The notes beneath the pieces were generated by a model that saw only the letters and a list, made by a program, of their open reading frames with translations, ran no database searches and was not told the origin of the DNA. 64,000 nucleotides of DNA, taken from assembly GCA_963675565.2 (NCBI GenBank), contig CAXXYD010000004.1, positions 1,612,001 to 1,676,000 of the forward strand, in the 5' to 3' direction. Within the stretch, counting starts at the first letter, position 1; every line of letters starts with the position of its first letter. Shown here in pieces: positions 44,262 through 53,632 of this stretch. The DNA comes from JARRKU01 sp963675565 (GTDB lineage: Bacteria; Desulfobacterota; Desulfobacteria; Desulfobacterales; Desulfosarcinaceae). The position numbers were made by a program, and so were the translations under genes.

Positions 44262-45431
44262 ATGACAAAAGAGCGGTTTCTTTTCACATCCGAATCGGTC
44301 ACCGAGGGACACCCGGACAAAGTTGCCGACGCCATATCCGATGCCGTGCTGGATGCCATCATGGAACAAGACACCCAGTGCCGGGTTGCCTGCGAAACTC
44401 TGGTGACCACCGGCCTGGCCTTTATCGCCGGCGAGATCACCACCAGCTGCTACGTGGATATGCCGGAGATCGTAAGAAACACGATCGCCGATATCGGCTA
44501 CAGCTCGTCCCAGATGGGCTTTGACTGGCGCACCTGCTCAGTGCTCACCAGCATCGATCACCAGAGCCCGGACATCGCCCAGGGTGTCAACAAAGGACAG
44601 GGCCTGTACAAGGACCAGGGCGCCGGCGACCAAGGGCTGATGTTCGGCTATGCCACCGACGAGACCCCGGAACTGATGCCCATGCCCATCATGTACGCCC
44701 ACAATCTGACCCGCCGCCTGGCCAAAGTCCGCAAAAACGGTGCACTGGACTTTCTGCGGCCCGACGGCAAGTCCCAGGTCACCATCGAATACGAAAACGG
44801 CACCCCGCTGCGGGTGGATGCGGTGGTGGTCTCCACCCAGCACAAGCCCGACATTACCCATGAAGAACTGCGTGATGCCGTGATCAGCGAAGTGATCAAA
44901 AAGACCATCCCGGCCGAAATGATCGACAGCGACACCCGCTATTTTATCAATCCCACGGGCCGGTTCGTCGTGGGCGGGCCAATGGGCGATTGCGGTCTCA
45001 CCGGCCGCAAAATCATCGTTGACACTTACGGCGGCCAGGGCAGTCATGGCGGCGGCTGTTTTTCGGGCAAAGACCCTTCCAAGGTGGACCGCAGTGCCTC
45101 CTACATGGGGCGCCACGTGGCCAAAAACCTGGTGGCTGCCGGATTGGCCAAAAAATGTGAAGTTCAAGTGGCCTATGCCATCGGCATCGCCCAACCGGTG
45201 AGCATCATGGTGGATTTCATGGGCACCGGCAAAATTCCGGAAAGCCGGGCCAAAGAGATCGTTATGGATGTGTTTGACCTTCGCCCGGCGGCCATTATCG
45301 AATACCTGGACCTGCTGCGCCCGATCTACCGTCCCACATCCGCCTATGGCCATTTCGGGCGCAACGAACCCGGCTTCACCTGGGAAAAAACCAATATGGC
45401 CGACGCCATCAGGAAAAAAGCGGGAATATAG
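44262..45431 (+). CDS. metK: S-adenosylmethionine synthetase
   Basis: Makes AdoMet from methionine and ATP. The 389-aa chain shows FTSESVTEGHPDKVADAISDAVLD, GAGDQGLMFGYA, GGPMGDCGLTGRKIIVDTYGG, and the signature GGGCFSGKDPSKVDRS. The ATG at 44262 has GAAGGAG 6 bases before it; an earlier in-frame ATG at 44220 has no such site. With ahcY downstream it forms the AdoMet cycle pair. No SAM or SAH riboswitch could be recognised in the leader. Confidence 0.97.
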   Translation: MTKERFLFTSESVTEGHPDKVADAISDAVLDAIMEQDTQCRVACETLVTTGLAFIAGEITTSCYVDMPEIVRNTIADIGYSSSQMGFDWRTCSVLTSIDHQSPDIAQGVNKGQGLYKDQGAGDQGLMFGYATDETPELMPMPIMYAHNLTRRLAKVRKNGALDFLRPDGKSQVTIEYENGTPLRVDAVVVSTQHKPDITHEELRDAVISEVIKKTIPAEMIDSDTRYFINPTGRFVVGGPMGDCGLTGRKIIVDTYGGQGSHGGGCFSGKDPSKVDRSASYMGRHVAKNLVAAGLAKKCEVQVAYAIGIAQPVSIMVDFMGTGKIPESRAKEIVMDVFDLRPAAIIEYLDLLRPIYRPTSAYGHFGRNEPGFTWEKTNMADAIRKKAGI

Positions 45432-45471
45432 CCCATTTTCCATATTCGCCGAAAACACTGTTTGAGTTGAA

Positions 45472-45542
45472 TGCAGGTGCGGCCTTAGCCGCGATTTAGC
45501 CTGCGCTTTCATTGCACTATCACGGCTGAAGCCGGTCCTGCA
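45472..45542. repeat. REP-like hairpin element, copy 1
   Basis: TGCAGGTGCGGCCTTAGCCGCGATTT pattern at the left and ATCACGGCTGAAGCCGGTCCTGCA pattern at the right form two inward-facing hairpins (arms end TGCAGG and CCTGCA). A closely related copy lies at 47273-47344. This is the form of the REP/BIME elements known in many Proteobacteria. Confidence 0.65.
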
Positions 45543-45711
45543 TAGTGATTATCCGAAAAGCACCAGCCTCATTCTTTGCTGATGGTGCTCTGGCTATTTG
45601 CAGCGATAAAAACGGCTATAATGACATTTCGACGATTATGCTTTACGTTATCCCCGTTACGCAAAAAACAATCCCATCCTGCATTGCTTTGCAGAATATA
45701 AGGAGGCACCG

Positions 45712-47166
45712 ATGCCTGTAACAAAAAAAAAGGACGCTCCGGCCGGATTCCTGGAGGTCAGCCCCAAGTTGCCCCACAAAGTGGCCGATCTTACCCTGGC
45801 CGAGCTTGGCCGAAAAGAGATGGCGCTTTCTGAAAAGGAGATGCCCGGCCTGATGGCCGTACGCGAAAAATACGGCCCCCGCCAGCCCCTGAAAGGCCTC
45901 AAGGTCATGGGCAGTCTGCACATGACCATTCAAACGGCCATGCTGATCGACACGCTAAAGGCTTTGGGTGCCGATGTGCGATGGGCGTCGTGCAATATTT
46001 TCAGCACCCAGGATCATGCCGCCGCCGCCATTGCCCAAAAGGGTTCGGCGGCCGTATTTGCCTGGAAAGGCGAAACCCTGACAGAATACTGGTGGTGCAC
46101 CGAACAAGCCCTGATCTGGCCCGACGGCAGCGGACCCGACCTGATCGTGGATGACGGCGGCGACGCCACCATGTTCATCCACCAGGGCGTGGAGGTGGAA
46201 AAGGACCCCTCCCTGTTTGACAAAACCTACGACAGCGAGGACATGCGCTGCCTGATGCAGCGGCTGAAGGTCAGCATCTCGCGCGACCCCCGGTTCTGGA
46301 CCCGTATTGCTCAAAAGGTGCGCGGCGTTTCGGAAGAGACCACCACAGGGGTGCACCGGCTCTACCAGCTGCAAAAAAGCGGCGAGCTGCTTTTTCCGGC
46401 CTTTAACGTCAACGACTCGGTGACCAAATCGAAATTCGACAATCTATACGGCTGCCGGGAATCTCTGGCCGACGGCATCAAGCGCGCCACGGACGTGATG
46501 ATCGCCGGCAAAGTGGTGGTGGTCTGCGGCTACGGCGATGTAGGCAAAGGCTGTGCGCACTCCATGCGTGGTTACGGCGCCCGGGTGCTGGTCACGGAAA
46601 TCGATCCCATCTGTGCATTGCAGGCGGCCATGGAGGGATACGAAGTGGTCACCATGGACACCGCAAGCCCCATGGGAGATATTTTTGTCACCGCAACGGG
46701 AAATTGCGACGTGATCACCGGTGCGCACATGGAGCAGATGAAGGACGAAGCCATTATCTGCAACATCGGCCATTTCGACAGCGAAATCGAGATGAGCTAC
46801 CTGGAAACCAACCCGGCGTGCACCAAGCGGAATATCAAACCCCAGGTGGATCAATGGACCTTAAAGTCCGGTCGCACCATTATCGTGCTGGCTGAAGGCC
46901 GCCTGGTGAATCTGGGCTGTGCCACCGGCCATCCCAGTTTCGTGATGAGCAACAGCTTCACCAACCAGTGCCTGGCCCAGATCGCGCTGGCCACAGAGCC
47001 CCATGAAAAACGCGTTTATACACTGCCTAAATCACTGGATGAGGAGGTGGCCCGGCTGCATCTTGGCCGTATCGGCGCACAGCTGACCCGCCTGACCAGA
47101 AAGCAGGCCGATTACCTCGGCATAGCCGTAGACGGCCCTTTCAAGCCGGAGTACTATCGGTATTGA
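45712..47166 (+). CDS. ahcY: Adenosylhomocysteinase
   Basis: NAD-dependent hydrolysis of S-adenosylhomocysteine, removing the product inhibitor of methylases. The 484-aa protein has SLHMTIQTAMLIDTLKALGA, SCNIFSTQDHAAAAI, DDGGDATMFIH, the NAD-binding VVCGYGDVGKGCAHSM, and the C-terminal FKPEYYRY. AAGGAGG precedes the ATG. It is flanked on both sides by REP-like repeats. Confidence 0.97.
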   Translation: MPVTKKKDAPAGFLEVSPKLPHKVADLTLAELGRKEMALSEKEMPGLMAVREKYGPRQPLKGLKVMGSLHMTIQTAMLIDTLKALGADVRWASCNIFSTQDHAAAAIAQKGSAAVFAWKGETLTEYWWCTEQALIWPDGSGPDLIVDDGGDATMFIHQGVEVEKDPSLFDKTYDSEDMRCLMQRLKVSISRDPRFWTRIAQKVRGVSEETTTGVHRLYQLQKSGELLFPAFNVNDSVTKSKFDNLYGCRESLADGIKRATDVMIAGKVVVVCGYGDVGKGCAHSMRGYGARVLVTEIDPICALQAAMEGYEVVTMDTASPMGDIFVTATGNCDVITGAHMEQMKDEAIICNIGHFDSEIEMSYLETNPACTKRNIKPQVDQWTLKSGRTIIVLAEGRLVNLGCATGHPSFVMSNSFTNQCLAQIALATEPHEKRVYTLPKSLDEEVARLHLGRIGAQLTRLTRKQADYLGIAVDGPFKPEYYRY

Positions 47167-47272
47167 TGGAAAACTATTGCTGAGCGACACTTTGGACAGC
47201 GGGGCTATGCGTAATATCGGTTACCGGTAGCTTATGGTTTTTTGACCTTATTGGTTATCTGTGGATCACCAT

Positions 47273-47344
47273 TGCAGGAGCGACTTTTAGCCGCGGTTTC
47301 CTTTGCTCCCCCATGGCGTCATCACGGCTGAAAGCCGCTCCTGA
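47273..47344. repeat. REP-like hairpin element, copy 2
   Basis: TGCAGGAGCGACTTTTAGCC at the left and a right half ending GGCTGAAAGCCGCTCCTGA. It shares layout and most bases with copy 1 at 45472. The pair brackets ahcY. Confidence 0.65.
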
Positions 47345-47421
47345 TAGTCAATCGACACCATTTGGTTTGTACAACGTATGCTCAAGTTAATGGCATTGCG
47401 AGACACACCGCAAATTTCGTA

Positions 47422-47787
47422 CTAATTCTCAATGGGTCTCAGGGCCTCCAGCTGTTTATACCCTTTTTGAACGACCTCCATCTCGGCATCGCTGTCGGCC
47501 ATCATCCGGGCCTGTTCCATGGTCCGCATGGCGGCTCCGAACTCGCCTTTATGGCCCAAGGCAATACCCAATCCAATATAGGCCTGAATAAAACGGGGGT
47601 CCAAATCCCGGGCCCTTATAAATTCGCGGCAGGCATCATTGACCTTCCCACGATCAAGCAGTTGATACCCATTCGAGACATGTTGCGCAGGCGTGTCCAG
47701 CCCCGGTCTCACAAAAATCGTATCCGGCCCGCATCCTGCAAAACATGCAAGGAAGGCAAACAGAACAAGCCATTTTAATTTCACCAT
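47422..47787 (-). CDS. Small TPR lipoprotein
   Basis: A 121-aa exported lipoprotein. The signal ends in a lipobox (LACFAG-C19), and the mature part has two TPR-like helix pairs (GYQLLDRGKVNDACREFIRARDLDP and AYIGLGIALGHKGEFGAAMRTMEQA). It probably sits in the outer or inner membrane as a scaffold. The ATG at 47787 has GAGG 7 bases upstream; a GTG one codon earlier is less likely. Confidence 0.75.
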   Translation of the reverse strand: MVKLKWLVLFAFLACFAGCGPDTIFVRPGLDTPAQHVSNGYQLLDRGKVNDACREFIRARDLDPRFIQAYIGLGIALGHKGEFGAAMRTMEQARMMADSDAEMEVVQKGYKQLEALRPIEN

Positions 47788-47935
47788 CACTATACCTCGA
47801 AAGTGTGTCTTCCCGTTAACCGAAACCCCTATTCAGGCCCGTTTCTCGAAACAACGCACAATGCCCCCTGCAGTCGCTTACCGATCATTTTTGCCGGAAC
47901 CCGTGTATTGGATATAAAAAAACCGCAAACCGGCC

Positions 47936-48823
47936 TTAATTCTTCCCATCCAGGGCGACAACCACCCGGCACTCTTTTAAAAAGCCGAGATGCAGGGAGG
48001 AGCCTCTCAACTTTGAAGCGTCGGCGTTGCTCACCACGATCCGGCTGCAGGAACCGGCGATCATTCTCAACCCTTTGACAATCAGCGGATTCGGCGCCAC
48101 GCGGGGAATATCCGGAAAAGCCTCACCCCACCGCACATATTGGCAAATACCGTTCTGAACGGCAAACTCCCGGCTGACATATTCAGGGCCATACACCTCC
48201 TGACCGCTTTCATCAACAATGACTGGAACCATGGAAGGCAGCACACCAATTCCTCTCGCATCTACGATCAACCCCGTATAAGGATCCGGATCGGCTGCGG
48301 GTGCCGGCGCATCTGGCCCGCCGACATGAGATACAACCGGCTTTTCCGTGTTGGGGGTCAGCGGTTTGATCGGCTCCACCTGCCGTACGGTGCCGGGCAG
48401 GACAAGCTGAGCAAAGCCCCCAAAAAGGGACATTTGGACCCCCACCTCAACCATCCCGTCCGACAGCATTCTGGTGTCGATCACTTTTGCGGCCATGACC
48501 ATCTCTTTAACTTGCCGGTATTCCTTTTCCCTGCCCGTCAACAGACCGGATACGAGGCGACAATCACTGACACGCAACAGGTTGACCGTTGCGTGGAGAT
48601 TCAAAAGGGCATGCTCTAACGCCAGGTTGGCGGCATGGGCCTGATCAACATCCTTCTTGGCGCCTGGCAGTTCCCGACCCCATGCAACCACAACGCCCTG
48701 GGTCCAGTTGATACTGCCACTGGACAACTGTTCAATCAGATCAATATTTGATTCAGCCCGGCAGTCCAGTGGACAGCGGGCCGCAACGAAAACACACAAT
48801 AGAATCCAGAAACGAATATTCAT
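47936..48823 (-). CDS. Exported protein of unknown function
   Basis: A 295-aa protein with a signal peptide (MNIRFWILLCVFVAARCPLD..., cut near CRAES). The mature part has an N-terminal helical region, a Pro-rich linker (about 170-195) and a C-terminal domain beginning YTGLIVDARGIGVLPSMVPVIVDE. The helical half resembles LPP20/flagellar-assembly-like folds in feel, but this is not a firm match. The start at 48823 fits the signal peptide. It lies divergently from the MCE permease gene, 64 bases away. Confidence 0.55.
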   Translation of the reverse strand: MNIRFWILLCVFVAARCPLDCRAESNIDLIEQLSSGSINWTQGVVVAWGRELPGAKKDVDQAHAANLALEHALLNLHATVNLLRVSDCRLVSGLLTGREKEYRQVKEMVMAAKVIDTRMLSDGMVEVGVQMSLFGGFAQLVLPGTVRQVEPIKPLTPNTEKPVVSHVGGPDAPAPAADPDPYTGLIVDARGIGVLPSMVPVIVDESGQEVYGPEYVSREFAVQNGICQYVRWGEAFPDIPRVAPNPLIVKGLRMIAGSCSRIVVSNADASKLRGSSLHLGFLKECRVVVALDGKN

Positions 48824-48886
48824 ATTATATTTTAGATAGTTATCTAATTGAGTTGACCGTGCCATTCAATATATTGTAAGACTCTT

Positions 48887-49711
48887 ATGAAGTCAACTCA
48901 TCCACGCCAGAGAAGGTGCCAGACGCAAAACCTTATGGAACGGGTCGCCGGATATATAGGCCGCAAAGCCATCGATTCCATCTGCCATATTCTGGACCTG
49001 TTTGCCTTTACCTACAGGATCCTGACACTTGCCTTTTCCAACCCCAAAGAAGGCCGGGCCCTGGTAGGCCGCGTCATTGTTCAGCAACTCTATTTTACAG
49101 CTGTCCAGGCCCTGCCTGTCATCGTACCCATTGCGTTGCTGGTCGGCAGTGCCATTATCATTCAATTTGCCCAATTTTCCGGGCAATACGACTTCGGGCG
49201 GATTTCCGTATTGCTGATCGTTCGGGAAGTTGGCCCGATCATTACCGCCATGATGGTCATTCTGCGATCGGCCACGGCCGTGACGATCGAAGTTAGCTAC
49301 ATGCGTGTTTTGCACGAGCTCGATGCGATTGAAATGAGCGGCATGGACCCCATTCGAATCGTATGCGTTCCCCGCATGATCGGTATCACCGCGGCACTGC
49401 TGGGTTTGTTCATCGTCTTCGATCTTGTTTCCATAATGGGTGGGTACGCCATCGTATGGCTGGTTACTTACATCCCCATGAGCGGTTTTCTGCACCAGAT
49501 CGCCAAAGCCATTACCATCAGTGATATTACCGTTGGCATTGTCAAAGCCATCCTGTTTGGCATGACCATAACCGTGACATGCCTCTATCGCGGGTTTGAA
49601 TCTAAACGGCAGATTACGGAGGTTCCGGTGGCCACCTCTCGATCGGCAGTGGAGTGCTTTCTGTACTGCTTGTTTATCAATGTATTTATCTCGATCATAT
49701 TCTATCTTTAG
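48887..49711 (+). CDS. mlaE: MlaE-like permease of an MCE-type lipid transporter
   Basis: A 274-aa inner-membrane permease of the MlaE family, with five to six helices. Family marks are ALPVIVPIALLVGSAIIIQFA, VREVGPIITAMMVILRSATAVTIEVSYM, and the ELDAIEMSGMDPIRIVCVPRMIG stretch. Upstream residues 1-30 are polar, and an inner Met at 48935 could be the true start; neither has a good ribosome site. It forms an operon with the degenerate ATPase and the MCE protein. Confidence 0.88.
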   Translation: MKSTHPRQRRCQTQNLMERVAGYIGRKAIDSICHILDLFAFTYRILTLAFSNPKEGRALVGRVIVQQLYFTAVQALPVIVPIALLVGSAIIIQFAQFSGQYDFGRISVLLIVREVGPIITAMMVILRSATAVTIEVSYMRVLHELDAIEMSGMDPIRIVCVPRMIGITAALLGLFIVFDLVSIMGGYAIVWLVTYIPMSGFLHQIAKAITISDITVGIVKAILFGMTITVTCLYRGFESKRQITEVPVATSRSAVECFLYCLFINVFISIIFYL

Positions 49712-49761
49712 GATTTGGCCCGGAACCATGTCCGATACCTGAAAGTTAAGTCAGCCACACT

Positions 49762-50457
49762 ATGCCAATTATTGAACTTTCCAACTATACACTGGCACCC
49801 GCAGGATCGGGCCAGGGAATCAACAATTTTTATTTTTCCCTGAAAAAAGGCGATGTCTGCGCCATTGACACGCAAAACCCGGACGATGCCCGGGCATTTT
49901 TACGCGCACTGGCATCGCTGGTCTACCCGGTACGGGGAATTTATCGATTCAAAGGAAAACGCAAAAACCTGAAAGCATATCGCGATATGCTGCCCTGCAA
50001 AAAAAAAATCGGCTATATCGCCCCGGATGCATCGCTGATCAGCAACCTGACCCTGCGTCAGAATATTTTGATTTACCGGTATTATTCTGAAAACGATCTC
50101 AGTATCAACGTGGATGACAAAATAAAAACCCTGTGCAATACTTCTCGAATTGCCGACAAACTGGATCATCGTCCATCGGAACTGAATAAGATGGAAGTTC
50201 AAATGGCCATTGTGATCAGAGAAATCAGCAAAAACCCGGAGATTCTGCTGCTGGACAGGCCGGAGGACTTTATCGGCCACGCAAATTTCGATATACTGGT
50301 CCAGCTTTTTAAGGATTGGATCGATGATGCCAAACCGGTGGTATTTCTCTCCTATGATCGACGATTGGTTCGGCGTTTCGCCAATCGCAAAATCCTCATC
50401 ACCAACGGCGATCTGACCACAGTAGAGGTCAAATGGAGCAATGAACATGAATCATAG
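49762..50457 (+). CDS. Degenerate ABC ATPase of the MCE operon (catalytic motifs lost)
   Basis: A 231-aa protein in the position of MlaF. The fold is visible (strand IIELSNYTLAP, VYPVRGIYRFKG, PEILLLD, LVRRFANRKILITNGD), but the Walker A place reads IDTQNPDDARAFL (35-47), with no GKS/T. The signature place reads SELNKME (139-145), Walker B ends D165-R166 instead of D-E, and the H-loop His is Tyr (FLSYDR). Hydrolysis is therefore very unlikely. The frame is intact, so the protein seems kept for structure, or the true ATPase is encoded elsewhere. Confidence 0.8.
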   Translation: MPIIELSNYTLAPAGSGQGINNFYFSLKKGDVCAIDTQNPDDARAFLRALASLVYPVRGIYRFKGKRKNLKAYRDMLPCKKKIGYIAPDASLISNLTLRQNILIYRYYSENDLSINVDDKIKTLCNTSRIADKLDHRPSELNKMEVQMAIVIREISKNPEILLLDRPEDFIGHANFDILVQLFKDWIDDAKPVVFLSYDRRLVRRFANRKILITNGDLTTVEVKWSNEHES

Positions 50458-50506
50458 ACAGGCCAACGGCAGGCATCGGAAATATAGATAAGGGGACAGA
50501 CCGAAT

Positions 50507-51547
50507 ATGGACATGGAATTTTCGAGGCTGGAGCGGATGGTCGGCATTTTTGTCATCGGCGTATCCATGCTGCTGATGGCGACACTGGTCATCATCGGCC
50601 GGGGCAAGGACTGGTTTGAAACGTATATCACTTATACCACCACCTTCAACGAAAGTTACAACCTTCAGGAAAATGCGGCCGTCAAGCTATTTAAAGCCGA
50701 TATCGGCAAAGTGAAACACATCAGCCTCGAACGTGATCGGGTACGCGTTAAACTGGCTATTCTCCAAAAATATGCTTCCCGGATACGTCAGGATGCCGTG
50801 GCCGTGGTCGAAAGCCCTACCCTTATCGGCTCGGAGTACGTTTCCATTATCCCGGGTTCCCCCCAATCCCCCCTGATCCCCGAGCAAGGGGAGATCCCTT
50901 CCCGGGATAAGCGCTCCATTGATGACATTCTCACCGAATTCGAAGTGGAAAAAACCGCCAAAATGGTGGTTGCCGCCATTCAAGATTTTTCAAGCATCGC
51001 CGCCAGCCTGAGCAGCCCGGACGGGCCCTTGCGGAATTCACTGAGAAACATTGAAAAAACCAGTCAACATGCAGAACAAATTGTAGCCGATCTCAAGGAA
51101 GGCCGAGGTCCCATGGGAACCATGTTGAAATCAGAAGATCTGTTGAAGCAAATCCTGTACAACATCGAGCAACTGGGCAAAGTGCTGGACAATATCAATC
51201 GCGCCGCGGCCAAGGCACCGGGCACCATGGACCTGGTAAAGGAAAATCTGGAAACTTACAAAAACGTCGGCCAAGCGGCATTGTCACGGCTGGATCAGGT
51301 CCGCGGTTCCCTGAACGATATTCAAGCCTCAACAGCAGATTTAAGGATCATACTCAAGAATATCAAACAGGGCAGCACCAACGTCCCAAAAATATCCTCC
51401 ACATTCAAGGACGGGATTGAGGAAATCCGAATGGGTGTCGAAGAAATCAACCGTGTTGTGGATTCCATGCAAAAAAGCGTGTTGATCAGGGGCAACCTGC
51501 CTCCGGACCCTGCACTTCAGCAAACGGATGCGCTGGCAAGGCCGTAG
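50507..51547 (+). CDS. mlaD: MlaD-like MCE-domain protein
   Basis: Periplasmic lipid-carrier subunit anchored by one helix (residues about 11-30). The MCE domain spans about 36-115 (ENAAVKLFKADIGKVKHISLERDRVRVKLAI, VVESPTLIGSEYVSIIPG). A long helical, coiled-coil-prone tail (about 150-335) follows, as in proteins that form a tube. Third gene of the operon; no MlaB or MlaC gene is next to it. Confidence 0.88.
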   Translation: MDMEFSRLERMVGIFVIGVSMLLMATLVIIGRGKDWFETYITYTTTFNESYNLQENAAVKLFKADIGKVKHISLERDRVRVKLAILQKYASRIRQDAVAVVESPTLIGSEYVSIIPGSPQSPLIPEQGEIPSRDKRSIDDILTEFEVEKTAKMVVAAIQDFSSIAASLSSPDGPLRNSLRNIEKTSQHAEQIVADLKEGRGPMGTMLKSEDLLKQILYNIEQLGKVLDNINRAAAKAPGTMDLVKENLETYKNVGQAALSRLDQVRGSLNDIQASTADLRIILKNIKQGSTNVPKISSTFKDGIEEIRMGVEEINRVVDSMQKSVLIRGNLPPDPALQQTDALARP

Positions 51548-51577
51548 CGTTTGAAAGTCCAAACCGGCTGCGTGGCA

Positions 51578-52438
51578 CTACAGCCGGCTGCCGCTCCAGT
51601 TCAGCTTTGTTTTGAGCACATCGAAAAATTGCCGGTCGGGCAATACGATCATATTCACCGGACGGGGATCCTTGCATACCACAATGGTATGGTGTTCATC
51701 GATGGGCAGCCCCACCTGGCCGTCAAATGTCAGCATAACATCAGCCGATTTTTCTGCCAGCTGAATTTTGATATGCGCCGAATCGGGAACAATCAGCGGC
51801 CGGTTGGTCAATGCAAACGGGCAGATCGGCGTCACCAGGATGCCCTGCACGGCAGGGTGCATAATCGGTCCGCCGGCTGCCAGGGAATAGGCCGTGGAGC
51901 CCGTGGGCGTCGCGATAATAAGGCCATCGGCACGGTAGTCGGTTAGATATCCATCATTGACATAAGTCTTAATATGCGCCAACCGGGCCAATGCGCCTTT
52001 GTTAATGACCACGTCATTCAAAATGGATTCGCCGGCAACCAGTTCGCCGGCACACCATACCTGGGCCCGCAGGCGCATTCTCGGCTGGGTGGAAAAGGGC
52101 TTCGAAAGAATGTTTTCGGCAACGGCGAACAAGCGCTCTTCCGCAGCCTCGGCCATAAAGCCGACCTCGCCGAATTTTACGCCCAAAATGGGCACCTGAT
52201 GCTCCCCCATCCATCTGACCGCGGAAAGAAAAGTACCGTCACCACCCAGCACAAAAACACAAAACAGATTGTCCGGTGCATGGTTCGGGGGCCGCGTGGG
52301 CAGGCCGCATTGCGGCATCTGGGTCGATTGGCGCACGACCTGGCACTTTTTGTCTTTGAGCCAGCGTTCGAGTTGATCCGCCTGCGCCAGCACCCGCTTT
52401 TCATTCTTAACGACAAGTCCGATCGCTCGATCCACCAT
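51578..52438 (-). CDS. nadK: NAD kinase
   Basis: Phosphorylates NAD to NADP. The 286-aa protein has the GGDGT motif (65-69), GFMAEA in place of the usual GFLTE, LNDVVINKG, and DYRADGLIIATPTGSTAYSLAAGGPIM. The ATG at 52438 has GAGG 5 bases upstream; an ATG 13 codons earlier has none. The gene converges on the MCE operon. Confidence 0.93.
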   Translation of the reverse strand: MVDRAIGLVVKNEKRVLAQADQLERWLKDKKCQVVRQSTQMPQCGLPTRPPNHAPDNLFCVFVLGGDGTFLSAVRWMGEHQVPILGVKFGEVGFMAEAAEERLFAVAENILSKPFSTQPRMRLRAQVWCAGELVAGESILNDVVINKGALARLAHIKTYVNDGYLTDYRADGLIIATPTGSTAYSLAAGGPIMHPAVQGILVTPICPFALTNRPLIVPDSAHIKIQLAEKSADVMLTFDGQVGLPIDEHHTIVVCKDPRPVNMIVLPDRQFFDVLKTKLNWSGSRL

Positions 52439-52819
52439 CCGCCCCTCAGTCCATGCAAAACCGCGGGTCCCTGCCATCCAGGGACCGATATCCTGTCATA
52501 CGATGACAATCATAGAAAAAACAACTATTTTATAGACTTGGCGCCCGACAAGCCGTCCTCTGGCATACTCGGACAAGCGATCAGGGTGAGGAAAGCAGGG
52601 TTGTCGGAGAAAAATTTCAACTGAATTAAATTTTGTTTGACAAAATTAAAACACGACTCTATAGGAAACGGACCTATAACCCAAATCAAGGCGAATCCGC
52701 CGGCAGGGGGTATGGTTTCCAAATTAACCCGTATGAAGACAGGCAACCTTATTTTGGGTTCTTGGCCTGAAAATAACATTTTGTTCCCCGATAAATGAAA
52801 TGCTGAATAGAAAGCGGAT
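52439..52819. other. Intergenic region without a gene
   Basis: The gap between divergent nadK and the XRE-cupin gene. No coding region is convincing. It is AT-rich near 52600-52660 (TTAAATTTTGTTTGAC...). The promoters of both flanking genes are expected here but are not clear. Confidence 0.4.
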
Positions 52820-53434
52820 ATGCTCAAAAACAAGTTAGACACCGAAATTCAACGCGAAGTTGGTGCGCTGTGCCTGGGGGCCAAAATTCGTAAATTGCGT
52901 CATCGCCGCAGCCTGACGCTCCAAGATGTGTCAGAATTGAGCGGGCTGTCCAAATCCCTGCTTTCCCAGATCGAAAACGAAACAAGTGCGCCGCCGATTC
53001 CGACCCTTGTGCGCATTGCCCGGGCCCTCGGTGTCAAAATCAGCTACTTTTTCCGAGAAAAATCCAATGAGCAACGGATTTCCGTGGTCCGCAGGGCTTC
53101 GCACCGGGAAACCGAAAAACTGCCCCACAATCGACCGCAAAAACTCGGCTACCGGTATGTCGCCCTGGCGCATCCCATCGTGAATCAGCATATGGAGCCG
53201 TTTTGGGTGCATTTTGAGCCCCGCGAGGAAAGGGACAGTGTCTACTATCAGCATCCCGGCGAGGAGTTTCTCTATGTTCAGGAGGGACAACTTGAATTTG
53301 AAGGGGCCGACCAAACCATTGTCATCGCGCCAGGTGACAGCTTGTATTTTAAATCCAACATTCCCCACACGGTTAGAAACGTTGGTAAAAAAAAGGCCTC
53401 GGCCCTTGCGGTGCTCTATACGCCGGATGACTGA
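52820..53434 (+). CDS. XRE-family regulator with cupin domain
   Basis: A 204-aa regulator. A helix-turn-helix (about 17-75) has IRKLRHRRSLTLQDVSELSGLSKSLLSQIENE, and a C-terminal cupin (about 115-200) has YYQHPGEEFLYVQEGQLEFE and LYFKSNIPHTVRN. Such proteins sense a small metabolite and often act on amino-acid or amine transport. It sits 199 bases before livJ on the same strand, so it may control livJHMGF. Confidence 0.88.
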   Translation: MLKNKLDTEIQREVGALCLGAKIRKLRHRRSLTLQDVSELSGLSKSLLSQIENETSAPPIPTLVRIARALGVKISYFFREKSNEQRISVVRRASHRETEKLPHNRPQKLGYRYVALAHPIVNQHMEPFWVHFEPREERDSVYYQHPGEEFLYVQEGQLEFEGADQTIVIAPGDSLYFKSNIPHTVRNVGKKKASALAVLYTPDD

Positions 53435-53499
53435 GGGGTAGGTCAACAGGCTTTATTCACGCATGGATGGCGCAAAGGCAGTGAGCTCGGTTCAATGAC

Positions 53500-53529
53500 T
53501 TGACTCAAGGCTCCAAACGCCGGTATAAG
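53500..53529 (+). promoter_or_regulatory. Promoter of livJ
   Basis: TTGACT (53500-53505), an 18-base spacer, and TATAAG (53524-53529): five of six matches in each box. It lies about 100 bases before the livJ ATG. Confidence 0.6.
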
Positions 53530-53632
53530 AAACGGATTGTCGATTGGCTTCCTTGAGCAATCAAATTGAAAGGTTAGGTTCAACCTCGGATTATTTTACC
53601 TCAATACAAACCGCGATGAAGGAGGGGAAATT

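Noticed and set aside
44538..45512. 324-codon minus-strand open frame opposite metK
   Set aside because: Shadow of metK caused by high GC at third positions; no ribosome site and no known sequence.
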